Below are positions 12,319 to 24,200 of a DNA stretch of 64,000 nt, piece by piece. Under the pieces are notes generated by a model. That model was not told where the DNA came from and ran no database searches. It saw only the letters and a program-made list of their open reading frames with translations. Source of the stretch: Rhodamnia argentea. Taxonomy: Eukaryota > Streptophyta > Magnoliopsida > Myrtales > Myrtaceae. The first letter of the stretch is position 1, and each line of letters starts with the position of its first letter. Position numbers and translations under genes: made by a program. The stretch lies in contig NC_063160.1 in assembly GCF_020921035.1 (NCBI RefSeq), positions 702,501 through 766,500 on the forward strand. Reading direction: 5' to 3'.

Positions 12319-15300
12319 TCAAGCCAGATGCATTGCCACCTGCTGAAGAAGTATTTTCCTCTGAGATGCATTGATAATGCCCTTACATTCAGCATCAGCC
12401 AGAACATCCGTCACAATTGCAGCTGCTGGACCCCTGGGCTCCTCTGAGGCCCTTTTCAACATGAACACCTACAAAAAGGCAACTTCTAGCATTTTAAAAA
12501 CAGGAAGGACGGCATACCGAAAGTACAAGGAATAACCCTTAAAGCCCTTTGTTGCTCCGACACATAGTTCTTAATAAAGTTATAACAGCTCTTTTGTTTC
12601 CCATGTATGAACCAAGAAGCTAGAAAATGCGGGATTCACTTTGTCCCATGCTTAAAGCACTAGTTAGTTATTATGGTTAAATCACAGCCAACTAGATTTA
12701 ATGGATAAGTTACATAACTAGCATAGGATATACGGTTAGACAAAACAAACTATACCTGCCCGTGATGTGTTATTTCCAAGCAACCAGGTTGCTGGATAAA
12801 TGGCTCTCCATCTATTTGAACGGGGAAAGGACTGGAAGTATGTATTCTTATGACATTCCCCTGGGCCAGTCTCCTTGCCTGCGATAGGCCAACCTGTACC
12901 AAGAACATTCATGGCATGAAAATCGTAGAAAATTGTGCCGGCCATCTTTTTGTGTCTATAAACAGCAATTTTCCATCAAATTAATTTCGTTCTTCTCCTT
13001 AAGGTCCGGTCATAAAAGGTGCACATTCGAAATTCAAAGTCATTTAGAGGATAAGAGTACTCTAAAGTGAGAGAAAAAAATCTCGGACAGGTGCCACACC
13101 TGAAGTTTGCCAAGGTGCCACGCTCCACTGATGCACACAACCTCAAGCATTTTATCATGCATGTTCTGAAGACTAAAATCGTCATCATGCTCATATTCAT
13201 TTTGCCAAAGATCTACTCCGCCCATGTAGCTGCCGATATTTAGCACAATTAATCCCTCAGAATCCTGGAAAGCAGGGAATGATTGGTAAATGACTAACAA
13301 AAGCAAAGGCAATAGACGAGCAAGTCCAACTGAATCATTACAGTATACCTTAGGTATCTGAATATCTTTACCGTCAACTTCAAGCCAAACCTGCCATGGC
13401 AAATCAGCACAGGTTCTGTCCATGATATCTTTAGCACCTTCTTTTGCATAACGCAATTTGTTGACAAACTGTTCACATAAGGTACGGTGTCAATATGCCA
13501 AGCAGTATGAATTTCAAAGAGTAGAAAAGAGAGAAGAAAAGGGTACGGCGGGATAGAGCTCAACACAAGTAGTAAATGCACAAGCCAAGTTTAGCAAAGA
13601 TGATTGAAAGCACCAAGATCAATCAAATGCATAGAACTTTGATGAGCTAGCTAGATTAAATCAAAGCACATCGAGACAACTCCAAATATTCAAGCAAATT
13701 ACAATCTTGGTTTGTTCATATACAATAAATACATTCTGAACTTTGACCACCATCAAGTTGATAAGACAACAAAGAAAAATAAGTATATCCATACCCGATT
13801 ATAAAACTTCTCTGGATTTTCTTCTCGCATCACGTGAAACTCATATGCAACCTTTGCATCACATCCAATGCCTAAATTATGAGAAATCAGTGTTCAGTAA
13901 GAAGATCAGATTAACTGTAATCAACAGCAAAATCTGGTAGGTTTGGTCAAGCACCTAAGTAATTCAACATAAACTTGGAATGGGCCTTATGAGAATTGCC
14001 ATCAGGTTTTTCTTGACTAATGTTCACTTGCCACCGATCCAACATCGTAATTGCTGCACTATTAATGTCATGTAAAAGCGTGTTCAAGCCACCTTGACCA
14101 CCGCTAAGCGAGAAACCTCTTCCCCACCCCATAACTCTTGACAGATCATTTCCTGTGCCAAGAGGAAGAATGGCCACTGGAGAAGGGGATTCGAAATTCC
14201 GTCTCTCAATTGCATCAATTATCCACGCAACTGTTCCATCTCCTCCACAGACCAAAACCCTAAAATTCGGCAAATTACTACATAACTCCAAACCAACCTC
14301 AGGCCCCTGGGAAGCACTCAGCTCAAAAACCTGCAAAGAAAAATCAATCAACTTGTTATAAGCAAAAAGCCATTTCATTGCAGGATAGGGTACTGAGAAA
14401 CCTAGATTTCTTCCATAATACTACAGGAGAGGAGCCATTTTCTACTGGGTAAGATCAATTCTCCCCCGTTAAATGACAGATAATTTTCACCTGCTAAAAC
14501 ATAAATGCAAGTCAAAAGCAATCCTCAGGCAGAACACGAACAACACTCACAAAACAAGCAGAGGATTAAAAAACACTAAGGCAAAACTTACCATTTAGCA
14601 TTCTATTTCATACATTAATACTCCATTTTCTAATTGTCTTGCTCATAGAAATATCACGAATCATCTTAGGAAGCAACACCAACGAATAAGAAAAAATCAA
14701 CACCAAGGAAAATGGCTCTGGGGAAGGATAGCACTCCAACCTGATCTTTTGATTTTTCCAGACAAATATGGTAATGAGTACTGCCGACTAGAGAAAAAAA
14801 ATATATATCTAACTTGTGTGGCTGTGCGTGTGGTGGGTTTTGGTGAAACAAGAGAGGGAGGTAATGAAATATAACTTCTTATTAGGGGTGATCGGTTTCG
14901 AAATGGGTTGCAGAGTGTGAACCGTCAAAGTCGATTTCCGGCGTTTGGAAATGGGAACCAATTCACTTAGGATCTAGCGGAATCTAGGGTCGATTTGGGA
15001 AGCAGGCCTAACTTGCTCACCCCTACTTCCGATTACCTGGACTGATTGAGGGAAGCTACGCAATTGAGGTTTTGCAAAGAAAAAAAAAACGGTCAAACTT
15101 CCGTTCAAGAGCATTTCTTTTGTTCACTGACGACATAAAACCTAGATGTCAAAGAATCCATAGTGCTATCAATTCTCATAATATACCTGACTAGCTATGG
15201 CTCACCTGCACAGGATTCAAAAGCATGTTTAATCTCCTACGAAGATAAGGCCCATATTGTGCTCCACTCTTTACATTAATGAAGACTAATAGAGGTCGTG

Positions 15301-16282
15301 CATCCATTGGCAGATCAACAAGGGAAAACTTCTTCAGTTGTCCATAGTTGGTTTCACCTTTTTTCTGCGACAACCTGCTATATGTCCCCCGCATACCAAG
15401 TAGCCGGCCATCCCTTTTAATGAAAGGATCGACATTCTTCTCCCCACTCAACTTCTTCAAGCCAACAAACCCATTGAACATATACTCCAAGGCTGAATTA
15501 CTTTCAGCAGCATTAAGCAATTTACCATTAAGAGAACGAGCGCTCCCATTTTTACCTCTGTGGCGCCTTCTTCTTACATGTGTTCCACCCCCAGAAACAT
15601 CCTCATCGACCTCTTTCACACACAATGGGGAGAGGATAATCCTTCTAAGAGGACCGAGATCACAGACATCCCCAGATTCATTCGACATTTTGGCATGACA
15701 TTTGACATGTATAAGCCGTTGACACCATAAGCAATGCCATATAGGAGAAGTATCCAGGAAAGGAACTCCACACGGTTCATCACAGTAAAAACAGAAGGCA
15801 GAGGTTTCAAGAGCTTCGTCCATGTTAACCCATCTTTCTGACCAGTGATGCTGCACATGGCTGAAACCAGCTTGAGCTACACACTTGCAGCCCTTCGTAG
15901 CAAGCTGAGAACAACCAGAATGAGCAGCAACACCACAGACACAGCACCTGTGGAGAGGACTACAAGATGCCACTTTTGTGCCCAATGTATGAGGTACTAG
16001 TGAATCCAAACAGACACAGCATGTGGATGACTGTTCATCATAGGAAAAGTCTTCTACCCACATATGAAATGACAGAGGAACTTTTAGCTTCTTCCAGACT
16101 TTTTTCTTTGCCTTGGCAGCAGCTCGCACCCAGTGCAACGACGTAGTCTTCTGCCATTTGAGGAATGCATACACAAAAGCTACAATCCCAAATGCAAAAG
16201 TGACCGTCCACCCTAAAATAAATGGGCCATAACTACTGGAGCTGGAAAGCAACCTCGCAAGTGATATAGCCAATTCGATCAT
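12319..16282 (-). CDS. DGK2: Diacylglycerol kinase, DGK2 type
   Basis: Phosphorylates diacylglycerol to phosphatidic acid at endomembranes. Coding exons, 5' to 3' on the minus strand: 16282-15206, 14330-13955, 13871-13795, 13468-13349, 13264-13100, 12893-12756, 12468-12319; 2103 nt, 700 residues plus stop. The start is the ATG at 16282, with an in-frame TGA shortly upstream. Residues about 25-43 form one membrane segment. Two Cys/His-rich C1-type domains follow: CCVCLDSL...[14 protein letters not shown] (about 75-145) and [10 protein letters not shown]...[11 protein letters not shown] (about 165-215). The catalytic domain begins near 330 (RPLLVFIN), with the nucleotide-binding loop [10 protein letters not shown] at 385-394 and [11 protein letters not shown] after it. 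The accessory domain has [13 protein letters not shown] and PVQIDGEPF. Architecture and wording match Arabidopsis DGK2 (cluster I kinases) closely end to end, with no frameshift. A 143-bp hAT MITE sits in intron 1. Confidence 0.95.
14883..15025. mobile_element. Small hAT-type MITE in DGK2 intron 1
   Basis: A 143-bp element with inverted ends TAGGGGTGATC / GCTCACCCCTA. It is flanked by an 8-bp near-duplication, CTTCTTAT on the left (14875-14882) and CTTCCGAT on the right (15026-15033), matching at 6 of 8. The 8-bp duplication and the TAGGGGTG end are typical of hAT-derived MITEs. Confidence 0.7.
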
Positions 16283-17200
16283 TGTAAAACTAATCAAACA
16301 TTCTCAACAGCAGCCCTCCTCTTGAAAATGGAATCTTTGGACGTTCAATCCCCGGAAGGGTTAGGTGGACAAAAACTGCAAAACAAAAGAGAGACATGAC
16401 ACCCCTGGATAACGAAGCGCAAGACTACGATGCGTTGTGAAGCACAACTTCGCATTCCCATGATTACATACTATTACTACATACATACAAACATACATGA
16501 GATTAATTAATTACTCCATATGCATCAAGAAATGAGGAGCTAACTTTCAGTTGTTCAACTTATAATCACGAAGCAATGTGGCTAACTCTGTTGATTAATT
16601 GAACTCAACAAGAGAGATATCCACCGGCGGCCGGAAAATCAATAGACAGACCGACACAGATACATGACCAATAACCCCAGAGACTGTCTTCATTAATCTC
16701 AAGGGAAGAATGCCTTGGCATTTCCGACGTCTAAACAACACCAAAAGGTGTGGGGAAGCACATCCTCAAGCGCACAACTCGAGAGCCTATCGATTCAAGC
16801 TACGTCATCCGACGGAAAACCGCGACTCGAATCACGCTCATCAACCCTACGCACATTCCGTCCAAAATCGGCACGGCTAACCAGCAAAAGGAGAGGAAAA
16901 ACGTGCGGAAAGGTCGAAACTACACGGGGAACAACCCCAAATGTCCAGATCGGCGAGAAGAACGAGTCAACAATGGAGCCGAACGACGAACCGAAACTGA
17001 CCTGAACGGCGACGGTACGAATCTGAGCAAGCGGATGGAAAGAGAGGAGGATCGAAGAGCGAGGGAGGGGGTCCAAGAATTGTTGCTTTTCTGGATGAGC
17101 TTTGGATTGGGGACGAAGAAATCCAAGAGCGCTTTCCCTCGCTCCGCGGTGATCTCCGCTCTCTCTCTTTCTTCAACGTGAAGACTCATAGAGAGTTTGA
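16283..17200 (-). promoter_or_regulatory. DGK2 5' UTR with a probable leader intron, and promoter-proximal DNA
   Basis: On the minus strand a strong acceptor (CTTTTGTTTTGCAG) lies at 16376-16389, and the leader exon then runs 16375-16283 into the ATG. A donor CAG|GTCAGT is at 17004-16999, so a 626-bp leader intron (17001-16376) is likely, with the first non-coding exon upstream to about 17.2 kb in a GC-rich, CT-rich block. This is inferred from splice consensus alone. The open frames that cross this GC-rich stretch on both strands show no family similarity. Confidence 0.55.
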
Positions 17201-18265
17201 AAGGAGGAGAGAGAGGGGGAGGGGCTTGTGGGGCCCACGAAGAGAAACACGGAATGCCCGACCAAGCCGTGTTGGGGCTCCGATGTCTTCGGGTTTCACG
17301 CGCTCGCGAAATTACCGTACTGCCCACGGCGTGCGGCGTCGGCAGGCGATCTTGGCCGCCCCTTTTTGGGGATTTTCCGCGTGGAGATTCTGACCGGGGG
17401 GTGGATCTTTTTCATTCTTCCACTTGTCGTTCTCTCTCCTTTTCCCTTGGGGAAATCAGAAGTAAATAGCAACAATCAAGGCATCTCTGTCCGGGTAAAT
17501 CGAAACATCAACGTTAAAAAGAAGATTAATGATCATTACTTTGCCCGAACAAGATCCCAATTTTCCTCCGTGAAAACAAATTTACCCGAAAGTGTCTCCT
17601 AAAAAGGCAATTTAGCTACGGTTAGATTTGCCATCAAGACTCTACTTAAGCGGTGTCGTACGTCGCCCGATGACGAATGCCATGTCGACCAGCGTGGTGA
17701 AAATTCCCATTCAGAACCACATAGCCCTATATTTTCAAGAAAATGGCATCATCCAGAGAGGGAAGAATTTACAAACATTAGGTTTGAGAGTTCTTAAGAG
17801 TCAAAAGTCAAATTGCACTGGCCACATCATCTTTTCGTTTGACAAATTGGACGCCACATAAGCAAAATTTAATGGTGCTCGAATTTATCCCTCGGCTTAA
17901 AGGAAAGTTGGCTTTTTTTTTCTCTCTCTTTTAGAAAACTCCCTTGTGATAATGATAGTTACTTTAATGCGTTGCTTTAACTTGTGATATGGGTGTGAGT
18001 AAAGTTAAATACAATTTTACTTGAGTTTGACTCAAATATTGCTCGAACTTATCTTGATTCTTTTCGAGTTTAGGTAGCTTTGAGCCAAATTCAAATTTGA
18101 AAAATTCTTGAATCGAATATTTGGCAAGCCTAAATGAGTGATTATAATCTATTTATTATCTTTTAATCCAAATTGAAAAGAAACAGTTACTTCCAAGCCA
18201 TGCATCCTTTCCCCTCTCCCTTTCTCTTCCTCCGCCCTCCTTCTCACTCGGTCACCCATGCAAAG

Positions 18266-18298
<33 letters not shown>

Positions 18299-19224
18299 CC
18301 ATTGCCGATGCCGCCCCTAATCCAATTGTTTGAGCCCCTCGCCTCAATGACCCACCCTCTCTCCTCTCTGTCATAGAGCTCGTGGCTCAAGGCCAAGAGA
18401 GGTCGAGCTTGTGCGAGCGACAAGCTCGGGCAAGCTCATTGACAAAGCTCGCCGATCCAAATCAGGTCGCCCAACCTTGATTTGGACCACAACATGGGGT
18501 GTGACCGTCACCTGCCTCGAGTTCAAGGTCGGCGAATTTGCGGGGAACTAGGGGGAGAGGCAACGGCTAGTCGGTGACGAGTAGGAGAGAGATAGTAGAG
18601 GAGAGAAAAATGGAGGCTAGGATTTATCAATTTTTTTTTTTTTGGGAAGGGCAATTTGCGAGGGAAAATCACGGTCTTAGTAGATAAGTGGAGTTGTAAG
18701 GATGTAACTCGATATATTAAAGTGAAAAACTCAAGATGTAAGTAGTATGGATGGTACTTAAAATAAATCACTGCCGGTTGATAAATGTCCAAGGTATGCA
18801 CTTAAGTAGAATATGATAGATACAATTAGGGGTGAGAAAAAAAAAAAACCGACCGGAGTGGAACCGCCCAAACCGACAAATTTGGTCCTGTTCCCGGGAG
18901 CCCCAGTCCAATTTTCAATTCCTTAAAAATGGAGCTAGTAATTGTGGGTTCGGTTCTTGATTCCAATGGTGGAAACGCTCGGACTAGACAGGCAATTTTT
19001 TTTTAGTTTTAAATTTTATTTCTTAAAATCTTTGAAAAATGCATTAAAACTCTTAAATTATTAAGGGTATTTCTACACATTTAAAATGTGTATATGCATT
19101 TCAAGCATATTTTGACCCGTTCTATTGGATCGTTCGAGAATCGGACCGGATTGAGAACCAATCAACCATAGATGCAATTGATTCACAACGTTGATTGTTG
19201 ATCACGTGAAATACAAGTAATGTT
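17201..19224. other. Intergenic DNA with (CT)n and degenerate GC-rich repeat
   Basis: No gene is supported. There is a (CT)14 microsatellite at 18268-18296. A GC-rich block at 18.37-18.56 kb, with repeated AAGCTCG/CGAGCTTG words, looks like a decayed transposon. At 18828 a TAGGGGTGAG hAT-like end is present, but I could not find its partner. Confidence 0.5.
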
Positions 19225-19660
19225 AAGCCTTAGTTTGTTTCGCGAAAAATGAATAATTTAGAAAATATTTTCCTAAAAATGATTGTTCGTATCGCTTGAA
19301 ATAATTAGTTAATGAGGAATGTTTTCATTATTGATAACTATTTATGCCTAAACATTTTCGAAGATATTGAAAGTAGTCTTTCGTCCGTTCATTTTGTGAG
19401 TGTTTTCTAAGTTATTTACTTTTCACAAAGGCTCTATTTGTTTTTGTGGAAAATCGGTTTCTTAAAAATAATCGCTAGTATTGCTTGTAAATATAAATAA
19501 ATGAAAAATATTTTCATCTTCCATGAAAAAATCTAGCTATAAATTGTTATTGATACTGAAAATATTTTTCTTTGACTAATCATTTGAAAAAAGACAAATA
19601 ATTATTTTTTAAAAACTATTTTTAAAATCTTTAATTTTTCACTAAACAAATGGAGTCAAA
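19225..19660. mobile_element. Two adjacent fold-back (hAT-like) MITE relics
   Basis: The first relic has a left arm TTTCGCGAAAAATGAATAAT (about 19237) and a right arm around TTATTTACTTTTCACAAA (about 19411), inverted and imperfect. The second begins GGCTCTATTTGTTT (19430) and ends AAACAAATGGAGTC (about 19657), a 14-bp inverted pair with one mismatch. No clean target-site duplication was found, so the class is uncertain. Confidence 0.45.
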
Positions 19661-20511
19661 AAACAATATGTTATCGAGAGGAGACTCGCACATGGGAGTG
19701 AATTGAAGCAATTTGGATTAATTGGGGAAAATAAATACTAATCAATAGAGAAATCAAGGGCAAATTCGACATTTCATAGAATTTGCAATTTTCGATATCG
19801 AAATAGCAAATTGGCATTTTAAAAAAGAGCGGCATTATTTCCACTCTCATTTTGACTAAAACACTCATTTTTAATAGTTAATTTACTAAAAAACCATCTT
19901 TTTTATTCAATTAAATGTTTCTTTTTTTTTACTATGCTAATCCACAAATCTACCTTTATTTTTAGTCGATCTTGATAAAAATGGAAAAGTAAAATTGATC
20001 AAAAAATAGAAAAGATTAATTTGTTAAAAGCATTATAAAATGTCGAACATATTTGTATTTAGATATGTATTAACAAAGGATAAACACATAAAAGAAAAAA
20101 AATGAAATTTAGTGTTGTTTAACTCTTGATACAAAGAAAGGAATTAATATCGATTGTAAATTCAATCTCCTAGCAAGTGGATCAATTTTCGTGAATTTAA
20201 AAGTGCAAAATGTGTAAACAAAATTTCAACCCAATCTTGCAATTCATATTAAAATGTGAAATCTAAAAAAAAAAAGCACAAATAAGCAATTTGTAACTCT
20301 AGAAATTTACAAGTCTATTCGAAAGTTACTCACAAGATCAAAATCTGCTTGATAGTTACATTGGATTTTAAATTTCAACTTTGAAATAAGTTCCCTCAAA
20401 CTATTTCATAAAAAATAGATAGTTAATTGTGTGTTCATAAGTTGTTATAATTAGAAATTTCTAACATTTTATATAGCTTTTCTAATTAAAAGCATGAGAT
20501 CATATATTAAG

Positions 20512-20848
20512 CGGGGGTGTCAAAAAGACCTACGCCGGACGGGCCGACCTGGCCCAAAAACTCACTTAATTTCGGGTCGGGTTTGGCACTCGGGCCGGCC
20601 CACCGGTTTACCTTTTTTAACACCAATATTTTCTTTTTAATTTAATTTAATTTAATTTTTTTTATATTCTTTCATTTGATGTGTTTGTTAATTGATTTTA
20701 ATTCCAAAAAAGGAGGAAAAAAAAGAATCGGACCAAAATCCGGCCCGACTTGACCCGACCAGGCCTAGGTCGGGCTGGGTCGAGCTCAGTACTATTCTGT
20801 TTCGAGCCGACTCGGGTCGGGCCGAAACCCGGCCCGTTGACACCCCTA
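20512..20848. mobile_element. hAT-type MITE with perfect 8-bp target duplication
   Basis: A 337-bp element with ends CGGGGGTGTCAA and TTGACACCCCTA, inverted with two mismatches over 12 bp. Both sides carry the same 8 bases, ATATTAAG (20504-20511 and 20849-20856). The interior has GC-rich GGGCCGGCCC-like words near both ends and an AT-rich middle. This is the clearest hAT footprint in the window and lies about 440 bp upstream of the MRS2-like start codon. Confidence 0.9.
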
Positions 20849-21117
20849 ATATTAAGAATAACGAACTTCTCTAGGAAAGTGATAACATGATGCATTATAT
20901 AATGATTTTTTATTAGGTGTAATTTGACATTTATATTGTGAATTTGAAATTTAAAAGGAAAAATAGAAATAAGGGCAGTTATATTGGTTAGATTGATAAA
21001 AAAAAAAAAACAATAACTTGGAGAGGGAATATAGAGAAGGGTATTTCAACCTATCGATTAAAAAGATGAATGCCTTAATCAAAACGAGAGCGGAGATAGC
21101 GCCGCCTTTTGAAAAAA

Positions 21118-21124
21118 TATAAAC
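21118..21124 (+). promoter_or_regulatory. Candidate TATA box of the MRS2-like gene
   Basis: TATAAAC lies about 170 bp before the ATG, in a suitable place for a plant core promoter with a roughly 140-nt leader. It is based on motif and position only. Confidence 0.35.
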
Positions 21125-21289
21125 AATTTTGAGCCGGGGTTAGCCACGTCATCTCGTCTTTCCGATTTCCGCGGGAATGCTTCACCTTCCTTCACACAAA
21201 ACGATTCGTCATCCTTCTCCAGATTTCTTCAGTGACAGGAGTCGCTCGCTCGTGAATGTGGTCTCTCTTCCACGGAGTCTCTCGCATCG

Positions 21290-24200
21290 ATGGCGTCTTT
21301 GTCGCCGCTGCCGAATGGAACGGGCGAGGAGGAAATCGGCAGGGCGGCGATGGTCCAAGCGCAGCAGCCGAGGCGGAAGGGAATCGGAACTAGGGTTTGG
21401 CTGATCGTATCCGAGTCCGGCCAGTCGCACGTCGAGGAGATCGAGAAGCACTGCATCATGCGCAGGACCGGCCTCCCCGCGCGCGACCTCAGGGTGCTCG
21501 ATCCGGTGCTATCGTATCCGTCCTCGATTCTTGGCCGAGAGCGGGCGATCGTCGTAAACTTGGAGCACATTAAGGCCATAATCACTGCCAAGGAGGTCTT
21601 GATGATCAATACCAACAGTCCTTTGGTTTATCAGTTCGTCCAAGACCTCCAGCACCGGGTTTCTAGCTCAAATTGCGCGTCTCAACAGGTAAGGTTTTGG
21701 GCCGAGTTGAGATGGTTTCAATTCCGTGTGGTCGGAGGCTTTTGTAGAAACCTTAAGTTAGGGGGCGAAATTGAAGGACATATGAAAAATCTCCATGACA
21801 TTTTATGGGTTGTAAGAAATATTTGTTAAAATTTGCAAGTAGTATCAATCAACCGTCATTTGAGGTTTCAAAGTATTTTGGTATTGTGGGATTCATTGTA
21901 AATGCGCTCGGTCATCGTGTTAAGTGCAGTTTGTTTATAAAGTCAATCACGGTTAACTGTTATTTGCCGGTTTGCTCTTTATTTGGCCTCTGCTAGTAGT
22001 GTTAAATGAATTATATTGTATGCATCATCTGATTGAATTTCTACCTAATGTCAAAGTGCCTGCTGAAAGAAGTTGTCCCCGCATTTGATTTGTCTGTCAT
22101 TGCTTCATTGAATTGCTTGATCAGCTCAGTTTGTTTATGAAATCACTTTAACTGTCATTCACTGGTTTACTCCTTATTTGTCCTTGGGTAGTAGTTGTAA
22201 ATGAATATTATTGATAGAGCTCTAGCAAATGGACAAGTGCGCAACTTGTCCCGCCATTTGGTCAGCCTGTCATGATTAATAGTTGCATTTTTGCTTTCTA
22301 AGGAAGTTGATGGCAAGACATCGCCTGCTAGTGGGGTTCACAAGACATTGCCATTCGAATTCAGGGCACTGGAATCTTGTCTTGAATCTGCTTGCCGGTG
22401 CCTTGAATCAGAGGTATGCATGATGCACTTGTATGTTGAATCTAGTGAATTCGAAAAATGAAACAATTCTTGAGGATGTTGTACCTTCTCTGGCTAGTTT
22501 ATATCTAAACACAGTTGGTTATGATATAGAACCGGAATTTCTAGCCCTTTCCTAGTATACAACAATAACAAGTTGATGTATTGTGTTCCATCATTAAGAA
22601 CTGCCTCTCTGAAATTTCTCCTCATTTCATTTTACTTTTAGCTTCAAATTTTTACTACTGTTGGACTGTAACTGAAATGATTTTCCTTTGTGACATTGTC
22701 AGACCAAGACTCTGGAGGATGAGGCATATCCAGCTTTAGATGAACTAACTTCCAAAATTAGTACACTTAACCTTGACCGTGTTAGACAAATAAAGAGTCG
22801 TCTAGTTGCCATCTCTGGCCGAGTACAGAAGGTAATTGACACTATGCCACAGCTCTTCTCATCAGCGGAAGGCAGAGGGACTGCTCTCAGGGTTGAATCA
22901 ATCCGAGCATAAAAAAGCACAAACTCATTATCCAAAGCTATTCATCCTTAAGAGTTCTCCAGATAACTTCAGTGCTACAGTTCTCACGTCCAACATTTAT
23001 CTTTTCTAATTAAAATTTAGGAGATAACTAATCGAGTCCGCCCTTTCTCCTCACAATCTTTTTTTATACATACAACAGTGAAAGGTGCTACAGGAAATTA
23101 AGAAGAGGCTTGCATCTTTCATTTCAAATTTTTGAAGACCCATAAGAAGCACTCTGCTCATTAATCTGATGTTCAAAATTGTGCTTGTTAAACTTTATTT
23201 GTCTAGTGTTTTATTTTTGGTTAGCATAATGATGTGTTTTCTTTAGCAATGGATTCTACCTGATGAGCTTTGTATGTTTTCTTAAACATAGGTGAGAGAT
23301 GAGCTTGAACATTTGCTGGATGACGATAATGATATGACCGAGATGTATTTGACAGAAAAGCTTCTCGCTCGCTCACTCGATAATGCTTCAATCTGAGAGG
23401 AAGTAGACAATGCCGCTCCTGAAATAGATGATAAAAGGTGACTGACATCAACTTAAAACTACAAGCCTACTGACTCGTACTGTCCGGCCCCTTCGATTGT
23501 TACACACTGGCAACAATATACCAGTTTACATGTGTCGTGTCGATCCACAATTCCTGTGTTTGTATTTTGTCTATAGCTTCTCTTGTATAATGTGATGGTT
23601 TAATTCTCTGCAATGATATGCCATGACAGCACTGAAGATTCTGATAAAGAAGATGAATTAGATTCTGTAGTTTTGACCAGCTGCAAGCCTAACATCGAGG
23701 AGCTTGAGATGCTTTTAGAAGCATATTTTGTCCAAATTGATGGCACACTGCAAAAACTGTCAGATGTATGTATTTATGTGCTTTCCCAACATGCATTGCT
23801 GAATTCGGTGGGTCATTTTTTTCAGCTCACTAGTATGTTCTAACCATCGATATATGATTGTGCCTCGTTATTCGACCACTGACTATCATAGTTATCTAAA
23901 TAAGATAATTCACTTTGGAAATTTTATGATTTTCTGCCTTAAGTTAAATTCTATTCATACAGCCAATAGAACTCGAGGAAATGTTTTCTCATTTTGTTTA
24001 TAATTTGAAATTTACATAATTATGTTTGATGATGAAATGAGACAAAGGAAGGAATGGAATGGGAGGAGGAATGGCATGGAATAGAATGAGCATCCAAATT
24101 CCTTTGGTTGTAGAGAGAAATAACGTGGAGGAATAACAAAATGTCAATGTTTTCTTTAGAATAAACTGCAGGAAGTAGAAAAGAGAGGACATTCTTCAAT

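Noticed and set aside
16715..17602. Many overlapping frames up to 143 codons on both strands
   Set aside because: A GC-rich promoter or leader region has few stops in any frame; none resembles a known protein.
18828..19210. TAGGGGTGAG end as a hAT MITE
   Set aside because: No matching CACCCCTA end was found downstream, so an element could not be bounded.
21229..21615. A 128-codon minus-strand frame
   Set aside because: Antisense shadow of MRS2 exon 1, whose plus-strand protein is clearly conserved.
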